Below, one piece after another: positions 43,433 to 52,746 of a DNA stretch of 64,000 nt. The DNA is from Pseudomonadota bacterium. Lineage in GTDB: Bacteria; Myxococcota_A; UBA796; GCA-2862545. Each line of letters begins with the position of its first letter. Position 1 is the stretch's first letter. The notes beneath the pieces were generated by a model. It was not told where the DNA came from. It was given only the letters and a program-made list of their open reading frames with translations, and did no database searches. The translations under genes and the position numbers were made by a program. The stretch covers positions 1-64,000 of the forward strand of contig JAGSGY010000014.1 in assembly GCA_023954855.1 (NCBI GenBank), read 5' to 3'.

Positions 43433-44629
43433 CTAGACCGTCCGTCCGGGGTAGCTCGCGAGCGCCAGATCGAGCAGCTCCATCGCCCGGCGCAGGTCGG
43501 CTTCGCGCAGGACCGCGGCCACGCGCACCTGGGTGCGGCCCAACGACGGGTCCGAGTAGAAGCCGGGGCCGGGGGCCACGACCAGGCTCTCGCCCTCGTG
43601 ACGGAACTCCTCGACCAGCCAGCGGGCGAAGGTCTCGGCATCGTCGACGGGCAGGTCGAGCATGGCGTAGAAGGCGCCCTCGGGGCGGTGGGTGCGCACG
43701 CCCTCGATCTTCGAGACCGCGTTCATCAGCGCGTCGACACGGCGGCGATAGGTGGCGCGCACTTCCTCGTAGTAGTCGGCGGGAAGGGACAGCGCGGCCA
43801 AGGCGAACTGCTGGGCAAGGGGCTGCGGGCCGAGGCGGGCCTGGCCCAAGCGCTCGATCTTCTCCATCAGCTGGGCGTTTCGCGAGATCAGAAAGCCCAG
43901 TCGGGCGCCGCAAGCCGAGTAGGTCTTCGACAGCGAGTCGATGCAGATCACGTGGTCGCGGGCGTCTTCGAACTCGAGCGCACTGGTGGGCGGCTCCGTG
44001 AACCAGATGCGGCGGTAGACCTCGTCGGCGATCACGAAGATGCCGTGCCGCTTCGCCCAGGCGAGCAGGCGCTCGAGTTCTTCCTTGCCGTACACAGCAC
44101 CCGTGGGGTTGCCCGGGTTCGAGAACACGATGGCCCGGGTTCGCGGCGTGACGTAGGTGTCCATCTCCTCGTCGGACGGCAGTGCGAAGCCGTTCTCGAG
44201 CTTGGTCGCAATCGGGTGGACCTTGGCGCCAGCCACCGACGCGAAGCCGTTGTAGTTGGTGTAGTAGGGCTCGGGAACCAAGATCTCGTCGCCCGGGTCG
44301 CACACGGCGGTGAACGCGAAGAGCAGGGCCTCAGAGCCGCCCTGGGTCACGGCGACGTGCTTGGACTCGAGGCCGGGGCTCCAGCGCGAGTGATACTTGG
44401 CCGCGGCCTGGCGAACCGCGGGAATGCCGCTGGCGGGGCCATACGAGACCACCGAGACATCCCAGTTGTGCACGGCCTCGAGGAGGGGACGCGGGGTGGG
44501 GATGTCGGGCTGACCGATGTTCACGCGAAACCACCGCACATTCGGGTGCAGCGCGACGGTGAGATCGAGCTTTCGGATTGCGGACTCTTGTAGTCCGAGC
44601 ACGCGGTCTGAGAGGGTCGGTGCGGTCAT
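43433..44629 (-). CDS. Class I/II aminotransferase (aspartate aminotransferase-like)
   Basis: The 398-residue PLP enzyme of fold type I has the expected elements: IGQPDIPTPRPLL, TQGGSEALLFAF, NPGNPTGAVYG, VIADEVYRRI with the cofactor Asp and Tyr, and the PLP Lys in SLSKTYSACGARLGF. A late Arg in RTQVRVAAVL binds the substrate carboxylate. It most resembles subgroup I aspartate-type aminotransferases. GGAGG precedes the ATG. It lies 51 bases after a second aminotransferase gene of the same class. The amino acid substrate is uncertain. Confidence 0.88.
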   Translation of the reverse strand: MTAPTLSDRVLGLQESAIRKLDLTVALHPNVRWFRVNIGQPDIPTPRPLLEAVHNWDVSVVSYGPASGIPAVRQAAAKYHSRWSPGLESKHVAVTQGGSEALLFAFTAVCDPGDEILVPEPYYTNYNGFASVAGAKVHPIATKLENGFALPSDEEMDTYVTPRTRAIVFSNPGNPTGAVYGKEELERLLAWAKRHGIFVIADEVYRRIWFTEPPTSALEFEDARDHVICIDSLSKTYSACGARLGFLISRNAQLMEKIERLGQARLGPQPLAQQFALAALSLPADYYEEVRATYRRRVDALMNAVSKIEGVRTHRPEGAFYAMLDLPVDDAETFARWLVEEFRHEGESLVVAPGPGFYSDPSLGRTQVRVAAVLREADLRRAMELLDLALASYPGRTV

Positions 44630-44680
44630 CGGGCCTCCGGGGCGGGGCCATTACCCCGATTCACCCCGGACAGCACGACT

Positions 44681-45991
44681 CTAGGCGACCTTCTCGAGTA
44701 GAGCGCGCAGGCGTACGAGCGAGTTCTGCACATCTTCGACGGTGACCGCGCCGATGCTGAAGCGCACCCAGCCGCTCTTTGGCGGGTAGCCGAAGGCCGT
44801 GAACGGAACCACGGCGATGTCGGCTTCTTCGAGCAGCATGCGACGCACATCTTCGTCGCTGGTCAGCGTGCGACCGTCGGGGGCCGTCTTGCCGAGCAGA
44901 TCGAAGCGGGCCGACAGGTAGATGGCGCCCTCGGCGTCGAGGGCATCGACGGGCATGCCCTCGTCCCGCATGGCCCACAGACCGTCGCGCAGCGTGGTCA
45001 GGCGCTCTTGCACGGCGCCCTTGAACTCATCCATCCACGGGGCGATGGTCTCGGGCTCGTTGAGCAGGCGGGCGGTGGCGAGCTGCTCGGGACGGGCTGC
45101 CCAAGCACCCATGTGGCCGACGAGGGGCTTCATGCGGCCGCGAATCCACGGCGGAACCACGCCCCAGCCGACCCGCATGCCGGTGCCGGCCCAGCACTTG
45201 CTGATCGCGTCGATGAACACGGTGTAGCGGGCCATCTCGGGGTGGAGCTCGACGGGGGTCCAGTGCTTGTGCTCGCCGAAGGTGAGCTGCCAGTAGACCT
45301 GGTCGTAGAGCAAGATCAGCGGGCGGTGGCCGACGGCGGTGCGGCGCTTGTTCTCGTTGATGATCGCCACGCAGAGGTCCGAGAGGACTTCCTTGCTGAT
45401 CGTCGTTCCCGTCGGGTTGAGCGGGCTGTTCAAGCAGAGCACGCGGGCTTCGCGCAGGTACGGGGCCAGCGCCTCGGCTGTCGGCATGAAGCCGTCTTCG
45501 GGGCTCGCGGTGATGACCTCGCTACGCGCCTGGTTGAGGTAGGCGTAGTAGTTGTTGTTCCAGCTCGGAACCGAGTAGACGACCAGGTCGCCCGGCTCGA
45601 CGAGGATGCGGAACGCGCTGTAGATCGGCGGGCGTGCGCCGGAGCCGACCTGGACCGTGCCCTCGGGGTACTTGAGGCCGAGCTCGCGCTCGTAGAGGTT
45701 GCGGATGGCCTCGCGCAGCTCGGGAACGCCGATGGCAGGCGGGTAGTTCGTCTGGCCGGCCTCGAGCTCCTCGCCGATGTACTTCGAGAAGGCCTCGGGA
45801 ATCGCGAACACCCCAGGCTTGAAGTCGCCGACCGTGAAGTTCGCAACGTCCGCGCCCGACGCGATGCGCGCTTTGACCTGGCCGGCGATCGCGAGGATCG
45901 CAGAGCCTTCCATGCCAGCGGCAAGGGGGCTTGGGGTGAGCTGTGCGAGGGACTCGCAGTCCTCGAAGAGTGCGCCGCAGTCGATGGCCAC
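44681..45991 (-). CDS. Class I/II aminotransferase
   Basis: The 436-residue enzyme has PLP-binding elements VGSGARPPIYSAFRIL, SPLNPTGTTISKE, LLYDQVYWQLTF and the PLP Lys in IDAISKCWAGTGMRVGW. It shares only the general fold with its downstream neighbour, so the pair is not a recent duplication. The N-terminal ~30 residues (LTPSPLAAGMEGSAIL) match a branch of aspartate-aminotransferase-like proteins. It is first in a minus-strand run of two aminotransferases and an SRPBCC protein and diverges from the large secreted protein gene. The substrate is unknown. Confidence 0.85.
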   Translation of the reverse strand: MAIDCGALFEDCESLAQLTPSPLAAGMEGSAILAIAGQVKARIASGADVANFTVGDFKPGVFAIPEAFSKYIGEELEAGQTNYPPAIGVPELREAIRNLYERELGLKYPEGTVQVGSGARPPIYSAFRILVEPGDLVVYSVPSWNNNYYAYLNQARSEVITASPEDGFMPTAEALAPYLREARVLCLNSPLNPTGTTISKEVLSDLCVAIINENKRRTAVGHRPLILLYDQVYWQLTFGEHKHWTPVELHPEMARYTVFIDAISKCWAGTGMRVGWGVVPPWIRGRMKPLVGHMGAWAARPEQLATARLLNEPETIAPWMDEFKGAVQERLTTLRDGLWAMRDEGMPVDALDAEGAIYLSARFDLLGKTAPDGRTLTSDEDVRRMLLEEADIAVVPFTAFGYPPKSGWVRFSIGAVTVEDVQNSLVRLRALLEKVA

Positions 45992-46146
45992 TGGATTCTC
46001 CGCTGTTGTCCCGAGCCGTGCAGGCCCGGGTGCCCGGCGCCCATATCCCGCGTCTGGATTTTGGGCCGAACCGTTTACGGGACCCTGTGATCTTGGAACC
46101 TCAGTTTCTGTGTAAGGTCCACCCTAGTTCTGCGTTCCGGAGCCGA

Positions 46147-49100
46147 ATGAGACGACGCCCCCACCTCTCGCATCTCGGACTCTGCGCCCTGCTCGCCCTC
46201 GCGATGCCGGCGTGGGGGAGCTCTGCGTACCTGTCGGGGAACCGCCACCACGGCATGCTCGAGCCGCGTGAGCCGAAGCCCGAGCGGGCCCCCGGTCCAC
46301 GCGTCACCGATCGCGAGGTCGTACTCGAGACCTTGGATGACGGTCTGCGCGTGCGGGTGAAGTGGACGATCAAGACGGACCGACCGGGCTGGTTCGCCGG
46401 GCGCCTCATGGGCTCGAACCTGCACATGGAGTCGCTCAAGCTCGACCAGCCGCGACTGGGCGTGCACGCGAACTCCGGCGGGCGGAATCTGTACGGGTGG
46501 ATCGACGAGGACGCCACGGTCGAGGCGGTGGCGGTACTGCACGACTGGACCCCCGGCACGCCCGTCGATCTACAGCTGCTTCGCTCGGCGCTCGGGTCTG
46601 TCGAGCTGGATTCCGAGGACTTCGAGCTTAGACTCGAGGCCACCGCAGCCGCCGAGATCGACGAGTCATGGTGGACCGGTGCCGAGCGCATGCGGGTGAA
46701 CTTCGAGCGCCCTGGCGTGCAGCAGCCGAGGAACCGGCGCGCGCTGATCACCGGCCAGTCAGGCGTCGGCCTCACCGTCATGGACAGCGATCTGCAGGGC
46801 AAAGCCCGCCTCTCGTGGCAGGTGCTTCGCGGTGAGGTCAAGACCGTGGCCTTCACTGCGGTTGGCGTCGGCGCGGACCTCGAGGTGACCGGGCCTAATG
46901 TGCGCAGCTTCTCGACGGCGCGCGGGAAGGTCGTGATCGAGCTGCAAGAGCCCACCTCTCAGCGGGTCGACGTCGAGGTCAACTGGACGCAGCCCGTGTC
47001 TGGTGGCATCGAGGCCGCCATGGTGGCGCCCGCATTGGTCCCCGAAGCGTTTCGGGTCGAGACCTCGCTGCAGATTGCGCGGGGCGGCGACCAAGAGGTC
47101 GTGCCGACCTTGAATGGCTGGCAGCCGCGCGCGGCCTCGCAGCTTCCTGAGTACGGTCAGGGGCTGATCGAAGGGACGCCGACATCGGCATTCGTCGGGC
47201 AGGGCAGGGGAACAGGACAGCTCGGCTTGTTCCGCTTCGAGCCGGTCTCCGGGCCGCCCACCGTGGTCGACGTGGCCCAGTACACCATCGCCACCTCAGG
47301 TGAGGGGCGGGTGTTGATGCGGGCGCTCTACGAAGTTCGGAACGAGCGCGGGCAGTGGCTGGAGGTCAAGCCTCCGGAGGGCATGAGCTTCCTCGGTGCG
47401 CGCGTCGGTGCCGACACGGCCTTTCCCGTGGAAGGGGACGATGGCAGCTGGCGCATCCCGCTGTTGCGAAGCGTCGAGACCGTCGAGGGTCTGCTCACCT
47501 TTCCCGTCGAGGTCGCGTTTATCGGCGAGGTCGACGAGTGGGGTCTGAGCGAGGACCGCGAGCTCGGCTTGCCCACGCTGTCCGCCGACGTCGCGCTGAG
47601 TCGTGTGACGCTCTACCTACCCCCCGGCTACGCCTCTCAACTCGACGAGAACGAGGCCGGAAGCGTCCCCGCGTTCTCGGCGGGCGACGGCCTGGCCTAC
47701 GGCTTCGGCGTCGGCGAAACGGGGGCTGCGCAGGCCGACACCCTCTTTCAGGATGCCGTCTCCGCCTGGATGGACAACGACTTCGACAAGGCGCAGGTGG
47801 CGCTCGACGACCTGCGAAACATGGGCGGCGAGAACGAGAACGTGGCTCGCCTGCAGTCCAACCTCGACCTCGTCAGCGGCAACTACCAGGGCGAGGCCGA
47901 CATCGCGATGTCTAGGCGCATTCGGGATCAGGCGAGGGCACGCGGCCTCGATGATGAGCGCAAGGCCGAAGACCTTCGTCGCCGCGCAGAAGAGGCCCAG
48001 GTCCAAGGCGACTACGGCGGGTCAAGCGCCTACTACGATGAGTACCTCGAGGTGAACGCCAAGCTGCAGATGCTCGAGCAGGATGAGTCGGTCGAGTACA
48101 AGGCCCTCGAAGAGAAGGCTCGCAAGTCCGTGGCCGACAACGCCTACTACGAGCAGTCGCGCAGCACCGCGTCCTCTGCAGGCAAGCGCAAGAGCAAGAA
48201 GGGCGAGAATCGTCGGTCGTCCGGCGAGGAGACCACCGTCTACGACTTCGAGACCGAGGTGGTGAACGGTGCCCTGGTCACGCCGGATGGTGCGGAGATG
48301 AACCGCGTGGTCGTGACCGAAGAGCCCATGCTCGTCTTCGACCCCTCGGGACGTCCAGATGCCGTGGTCGACATCAGCGGTCTCGATCAAGATGGCCGGG
48401 ACGTGCTCGACGCGAACGCCGGCGACTACGCCGATCGCGACTTCATGACCGAGGCGATGGAGGGCGAGCCGCACTACCGCGACGGTCAACTGGCTACGGG
48501 GGGCGCCATGGGCGACGGCGCGGCTTTCGCCTTCGAGGGCGTGACGATCGAGGGCTACTCGGAGCTGTCGCCGTCGAGCGATGGCTTTGCCGGTGGCCTG
48601 ATCGGGTCGACAGAGATGACCGGCGGGCTTGGCGCGCAGGGCCGGGGTCGTGGAGGCGGCGGTGCGGCCACGGGTGCCGTCGTCGAGGTCGAGCGGGCCT
48701 CGGCAGGGCAAGTGATCACCCAAGAAGAAATCCAGCGTGTGCCCGTTCGCGCGGTGCAGAGCGTGCCCGGCGTAACGATGTCCTCCCGCAGTCGGCGCGG
48801 TGGCGGGCGGGGTCGAAAGGCCGATGCTCCGACCTCCGCGGCGATGCCGACTCCCTCAGCCGCGCCGATGGCGCCGCCACCACCGCCGGTGGACTACGGA
48901 CCCGAGCCCTCGCCGGAGCCCGAGTACGAAGAGTACGAGGAGTCCGACGACTGGGCCGACGAAGACGGTGAGGTCCTCCTGGAAGAAGTTCACGACCTGG
49001 GCGGCCGCAACTACACCCAGAGTGTCTCGCTCGCCAAGCGAGAACGGGCGCGCGTCCGCCTTCCATCGATCTCGGCCAAGAAGAAGGCGCCCGAGCCGGC

Positions 49101-49305
49101 GCAGCCCTTCCACGAGCCAGACACCATCGAGATCTTCGCCGAAGAGCCCGATGTCCCCGAGGTCACCGCGACCTCGCTCTCCATCGTCGTGCCCAATCTG
49201 GGCGGCGAGACCGTTCTCTACCAGAAGCTACTGCTTCCTGCGGGAGCGACGCCGAGCGTCGTGGTCCGCGCCAAGACATCCAAGAAAGACAGGAGAAACC
49301 GATGA
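46147..49305 (+). CDS. Large secreted protein, paralogue of its neighbour, with TPR-like and low-complexity insert
   Basis: ATG 46147 (CGGAG upstream) gives 1052 residues with signal peptide LCALLALAMPAWGSS. The first ~520 residues are beta-rich. Residues ~390-465 align with ~413-485 of the next protein: YEVRNERGQWLEVK, then IPLLRSVETVEG, then FPVEVAF. A helical region follows (about 530-720, FQDAVSAWMDNDFDKAQVAL, TPR-like, then coiled coil), then Gly-, Pro- and acid-rich stretches. Residues ~845-878 read VEVERASAGQVITQEEIQ and VPGVTMSS, similar to TonB-receptor plug starts. The final ~35 residues (VVPNLGGETVLYQKLLLPAG) resemble the end of the next protein. Function is unknown. Confidence 0.75.
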   Translation: MRRRPHLSHLGLCALLALAMPAWGSSAYLSGNRHHGMLEPREPKPERAPGPRVTDREVVLETLDDGLRVRVKWTIKTDRPGWFAGRLMGSNLHMESLKLDQPRLGVHANSGGRNLYGWIDEDATVEAVAVLHDWTPGTPVDLQLLRSALGSVELDSEDFELRLEATAAAEIDESWWTGAERMRVNFERPGVQQPRNRRALITGQSGVGLTVMDSDLQGKARLSWQVLRGEVKTVAFTAVGVGADLEVTGPNVRSFSTARGKVVIELQEPTSQRVDVEVNWTQPVSGGIEAAMVAPALVPEAFRVETSLQIARGGDQEVVPTLNGWQPRAASQLPEYGQGLIEGTPTSAFVGQGRGTGQLGLFRFEPVSGPPTVVDVAQYTIATSGEGRVLMRALYEVRNERGQWLEVKPPEGMSFLGARVGADTAFPVEGDDGSWRIPLLRSVETVEGLLTFPVEVAFIGEVDEWGLSEDRELGLPTLSADVALSRVTLYLPPGYASQLDENEAGSVPAFSAGDGLAYGFGVGETGAAQADTLFQDAVSAWMDNDFDKAQVALDDLRNMGGENENVARLQSNLDLVSGNYQGEADIAMSRRIRDQARARGLDDERKAEDLRRRAEEAQVQGDYGGSSAYYDEYLEVNAKLQMLEQDESVEYKALEEKARKSVADNAYYEQSRSTASSAGKRKSKKGENRRSSGEETTVYDFETEVVNGALVTPDGAEMNRVVVTEEPMLVFDPSGRPDAVVDISGLDQDGRDVLDANAGDYADRDFMTEAMEGEPHYRDGQLATGGAMGDGAAFAFEGVTIEGYSELSPSSDGFAGGLIGSTEMTGGLGAQGRGRGGGGAATGAVVEVERASAGQVITQEEIQRVPVRAVQSVPGVTMSSRSRRGGGRGRKADAPTSAAMPTPSAAPMAPPPPPVDYGPEPSPEPEYEEYEESDDWADEDGEVLLEEVHDLGGRNYTQSVSLAKRERARVRLPSISAKKKAPEPAQPFHEPDTIEIFAEEPDVPEVTATSLSIVVPNLGGETVLYQKLLLPAGATPSVVVRAKTSKKDRRNR

Positions 49306-51140
49306 CTCGTGCACTCTCACTGGTACTCGCGCTCGCACTCGGAGCCCCCGCATTTGCCGAGGACCACCCCGAGCGCGTGGTCATGGAGCTCAACGACTTC
49401 CTGCGTCTGTACGAACAGACCAAGGACCGTCCCGAGAAGCCCGAAGAGGCCCCTCGCCACTTTGCGGTGCCCTCCGCCCGCTACGCCGGACAGGTCATCT
49501 TCGAGGACGAGGAGCCGCGGTCAGCGGTGTTCGATGCGACTTTCAACGTCGAGGTACTGCGCGAGAAGGGCTGGGTGCAGGTCCCGCTGCTGCCGGCCAC
49601 CGTCGCCGTCGATCGGGCGACCATCAACGGCGCCGAGGCGTCGGTGGTGCTTCAGAACGGCTGGTACACGCTGGTTACCGACAAGAAGGGCAGCTTCGAC
49701 GTGAAGGTGAAGTTCGCCGCCAGCGTGATGTCCTCGCAGGGATCAAGCAGCCTCTCGTTCCAGCTCGCACCGTCGGCGGGAACGACGGTGGAGCTCTCCG
49801 TTCCGTCCACCGAAGACCTCGACTTCACGGTCGCAAACTCGCGGGTCCAGTCTGTCTCTCAGCGGCGCGCCCAGCGCGTTCTCGATGCGACCCTTCCTGC
49901 CACCGGAAGCCTCGCGGTGTCCTGGCAGCGAGACATCCCCGAAGAGGAGCAGAAGCTCGATCCCCGTGTCTACGCCGAGGTCTTCACGCTCGTGGGCATG
50001 GGCGAAGGTCTGCTCGAAGCGACGACGACCATTCACCACACCATCCTCTTCGCCGGTGTCGACAAGCTCCAGGCCCAGGTACCAGACGGCATGACGCTGC
50101 TCGACGTGCAGGGCTCGGGTATTCGCGACTGGTCCGTGGATGATGAAGGACTGCTTTCGGTCGAGCTCAACTACGCCGCCGAGGGCGCCTACCCGCTCAC
50201 CATGAAGATGGAGCAGGTCGTCGGCGAAGGCAGCGTGTCGGCCAGTGCTCCGATCGCCAAGCCAGTGGGCGTGGAGCGGTCCAAGGGCTGGCTCGGCGTC
50301 GAGGCGCGCGGCAACCTCGAGATCAGCTCGGGTGCCGTGCAGAACGCGACCTCCATCGACGTTCGTGCCCTTCCCGGCGCCATCCTCGGCGTGACCGGAC
50401 AGCCCGTGCTGCTCGGCTACAAGTACCTCTCCGAGGACCCGACCATTCCGCTCTCGGTGACCGAGCACGACGATGTCGATGTGCTTGTGACCCTGCTCGA
50501 CCAGGCGCAGGCCCGCACGATGTGGACCCGCGATGGCCGTCGCATCACCAGCGTTCGCTACCAGGTTCGCAACAACCGCAAGCAGTTCCTGCGGCTCACC
50601 ATGCCCGAGAACGCTGAGCTCTGGAGTGCGTCGGTGGGCGGAAAGGCCGTGCAGCCCGCCAAGGCGGGGGATGGCCGCGTGCTCGTTCCGTTGATTCGCT
50701 CTGTGTCGACCGGAGGTGCGCTTGCGGCCTACGGGGTCGAGGTGGTCTACGTCGAGGACGGTGCCTCGCCGAGTGCGACGGGCACGGGTTCGTTCAGTGC
50801 CACGCTGCCGCTTCCGGACGTGCCGACCACCTACGTCGGCTGGACCGTGTACGCGCCCTTTGACGCGAAGATTCCGAAGAAGTCGTACGACGGCAGCCTT
50901 CGCCACGTCGACTACCTCTCGAACGTCATCAACGCCGCCGATGTGACCTACATCGAGACGGCGACCGCGAACATGCAGCAGTCCGCCGCAATGCAGACCG
51001 CGGGTGGCGCGCTCGGACAGGGTGCAGCGCCGGTTCCGGTCAGCTTGCCGCTCGAGGGCCAGCCCCTCTTCTTCGAGAAGCTTCTCGCGCTCGATGAGCA
51101 GCTGACCGTTGGCTTCGACTACAAGGGCCTCAAAGACTGA
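49302..51140 (+). CDS. Large secreted beta-rich protein, shorter paralogue
   Basis: The 612-residue product starts with signal peptide MTRALSLVLALALGAPAFAE. AGGAG lies 7 bases before the ATG, which overlaps the previous stop by 4 bases. It is beta-rich throughout. Residues ~413-485 (YQVRNNRKQFLRLTMP, VPLIRSVSTGGA, YGVEVVYVED) align with the upstream protein, as does the C terminus (PVSLPLEGQPLFFEKLLALD). It lacks the helical and low-complexity insert of the larger protein. Both are probably exported and may assemble together. No known family is claimed. Confidence 0.75.
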   Translation: MTRALSLVLALALGAPAFAEDHPERVVMELNDFLRLYEQTKDRPEKPEEAPRHFAVPSARYAGQVIFEDEEPRSAVFDATFNVEVLREKGWVQVPLLPATVAVDRATINGAEASVVLQNGWYTLVTDKKGSFDVKVKFAASVMSSQGSSSLSFQLAPSAGTTVELSVPSTEDLDFTVANSRVQSVSQRRAQRVLDATLPATGSLAVSWQRDIPEEEQKLDPRVYAEVFTLVGMGEGLLEATTTIHHTILFAGVDKLQAQVPDGMTLLDVQGSGIRDWSVDDEGLLSVELNYAAEGAYPLTMKMEQVVGEGSVSASAPIAKPVGVERSKGWLGVEARGNLEISSGAVQNATSIDVRALPGAILGVTGQPVLLGYKYLSEDPTIPLSVTEHDDVDVLVTLLDQAQARTMWTRDGRRITSVRYQVRNNRKQFLRLTMPENAELWSASVGGKAVQPAKAGDGRVLVPLIRSVSTGGALAAYGVEVVYVEDGASPSATGTGSFSATLPLPDVPTTYVGWTVYAPFDAKIPKKSYDGSLRHVDYLSNVINAADVTYIETATANMQQSAAMQTAGGALGQGAAPVPVSLPLEGQPLFFEKLLALDEQLTVGFDYKGLKD

Positions 51141-51269
51141 TCGGCCCGCTTGGGACCGGATTCGAGACACCGCGTCGTGCATTCGTGCCGGCCCGGTTGA
51201 CTTTGTGGCACAGCAGTTCGACTGTAGCCGGGAAACGCTCGCGCATTTACGCGCGGCAATCCAGTGAAC

Positions 51270-51306
51270 GGGCCCCTAGCCGACCACCCCACGTGTGGTG
51301 GGGCCC
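51270..51306 (+). other. GC-rich hairpin upstream of the AIM24 genes
   Basis: GGGCCCC (51270-51276) can pair with GGGGCCC (51300-51306); inside, CCCCAC and GTGGGG can form a competing stem. No T-run follows, so it may be a leader structure rather than an intrinsic terminator. The rest of the 51141-51334 spacer shows nothing clear. Confidence 0.35.
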
Positions 51307-51334
51307 CGGGCTCGAAGGAAACTGCGGAGGATCG

Positions 51335-52033
51335 ATGGAGATCGAACTGGACTCACGGCCGTCCTACGGAATGGCCGTGGTCACGATGGCAAAGGGCGAA
51401 AAGCTCATTGCCGAGAGCGGCGCGATGGTGGCGATGTCCACAGGCGTGGCCGTAGACACCAACTTCAACGGCGTCGGTAAGAGCGGCATCGTCGGCTTCA
51501 TCAAGGCGGCGCTCACGGGCTTGGCTCGCAAGTTCCTCGCCGGCGAGTCGATGTTCGTGAACCACTTCCGTGCCAAGGAAGACGGGCAGCAGGTCATGCT
51601 CGCACCGTCGCTCGTGGGTGATGTCGTCGACGTGCCCATGGAAGAGGGCAGGGCCGTCACCGTTCAGGCGTCCAGCTACCTGGCGTCGACGCCCGATGTC
51701 GATGTCGAGCTCGTCTGGGGCGGGCTCTCCATGCTCTTCTCGGGTGAGGGCGCCTTCTTCCTGAAGTGCCGAGGCAAGGCTGGAAACCTTCTCATCAACG
51801 CTTATGGCGCGATCGAGAAGCTCGAGGTCAACGGCAAGTACGTCGTCGACTCCGGCCACGTCGTCGCCTTTGAAGGTGACCTCAAGTACAAGATCAAGCG
51901 TGTCGGCGGCTGGAAGGCGTCGCTGCTCTCCGGCGAGGGCCTCGTGCTCGAGTTCGAGGGCGACGGGACCCTGTGGCTGCAGAGCCGCAACCTCGGCTCG
52001 TTTGTGTCCTGGATCACCCCGTTCTTGCCGTAA
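51335..52033 (+). CDS. AIM24 family protein (copy 1)
   Basis: The 232-residue protein belongs to the AIM24/TIGR00266 family, a single-stranded beta-helix-like fold of unknown biochemical function. Family marks are MAVVTMAKGEKLIAESGAMV, a hydrophobic GFIKAALTGLARKFLAGES with FVNHF, the LAPSLVGDV strand, FSGEGAFFLKCRGKAG, DSGHVVAFEGDLKY and LQSRNL near the end. GCGGAGG precedes the ATG. It is the most diverged of three tandem copies. It has no signal peptide. Confidence 0.9.
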   Translation: MEIELDSRPSYGMAVVTMAKGEKLIAESGAMVAMSTGVAVDTNFNGVGKSGIVGFIKAALTGLARKFLAGESMFVNHFRAKEDGQQVMLAPSLVGDVVDVPMEEGRAVTVQASSYLASTPDVDVELVWGGLSMLFSGEGAFFLKCRGKAGNLLINAYGAIEKLEVNGKYVVDSGHVVAFEGDLKYKIKRVGGWKASLLSGEGLVLEFEGDGTLWLQSRNLGSFVSWITPFLP

Positions 52034-52042
52034 GGAGGCCCG

Positions 52043-52738
52043 ATGAACATCGATATTCAACACGGGCCTGCCTACGCGCTGGCCATCGTTCACCTCGACC
52101 CCGGCGAGACCGTTGTGGCCGAGGGCGGCGCCATGGTCTCGATGGACACACACGTGACCATGGAGACCACCACCAAGAAGAAGGAAGGACAGGGGCTGCT
52201 CGGTGGCCTGATGTCCGGGCTCAAGCGCATGGTCGCTGGCGAGTCCTTCTTCCAGAACCACTTCACCGCGCAGGGCTCCCCCGGTGAGGTCACGTTCGCG
52301 CCCTCGCTTCAGGGCGACATCATGCAGAACGAGCTGTCGGGGAACACCATCTTCCTGCAGTCGACGGCGTACTTGTGCAGCGGAACCGACGTCGAGATCG
52401 ACGCCAAGTGGGGAGGGGCCAAGACCTTCTTCGGCGGCGAAGGCCTGATCATGCTGAAGGCGTCGGGCAATGGCCCGTGCGTGTTCAACAGCTTCGGCGG
52501 CATTCGCGAGATCGACGTCGATGGTGACTACATCGTCGATACCGGCCACATCGTGGCTTTCGAGGATTCACTCCAGTTCAAGGTGACCCGCTTTGGCGGA
52601 GGCTGGAAGGCCTTCATCTTCGGTGGGGAGGGCCTTGTCTGCCGCTTCACCGGCACCGGCAAACTCTGGATCCAGACACGCAATCCACAGGCCTTTGGCG
52701 AACTGATCGGCGCCAAGCTGCCGATGCGGCAGGGATAG
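52043..52738 (+). CDS. AIM24 family protein (copy 2)
   Basis: The 231-residue paralogue lies 9 bases after copy 1 with GGAGG before its ATG. It has the full family pattern: VHLDPGETVVAEGGAMVSMD, MVAGESFFQNHFTAQG, FAPSLQGDIMQNEL, WGGAKTFFGGEGLIMLKASG, DTGHIVAFEDSLQFKV, FGGEGLVCRFTGTGKLWIQT. A 67-base block around the WGGAK motif is almost identical to copy 3. No catalytic residues are known in this family. Confidence 0.92.
   Translation: MNIDIQHGPAYALAIVHLDPGETVVAEGGAMVSMDTHVTMETTTKKKEGQGLLGGLMSGLKRMVAGESFFQNHFTAQGSPGEVTFAPSLQGDIMQNELSGNTIFLQSTAYLCSGTDVEIDAKWGGAKTFFGGEGLIMLKASGNGPCVFNSFGGIREIDVDGDYIVDTGHIVAFEDSLQFKVTRFGGGWKAFIFGGEGLVCRFTGTGKLWIQTRNPQAFGELIGAKLPMRQG
52403..52469 (+). repeat. 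67-base block shared with 53083-53149
   Basis: These bases match 53083-53149 at 64 of 67 positions and encode AKWGGAKTFFGGEGLIMLKA versus the same with one change. The flanking sequence of the two genes is much more diverged. Confidence 0.75.
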
Positions 52739-52746
52739 GGGGCATC

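Noticed and set aside
43433-45991. The two class I aminotransferases as a recent tandem duplication
   Set aside because: They share only the general fold motifs; lengths and sequences differ too much.
46081-46130. Promoter TTGGAA...TAAGGT before the large secreted gene
   Set aside because: The spacer is only 14 bases, too short for a sigma-70 promoter.
51206-51221. Sigma-54-like site TGGCAC-N5-TTCGA before the AIM24 genes
   Set aside because: The -12 element reads CG where GC is essential, so it is more likely chance.
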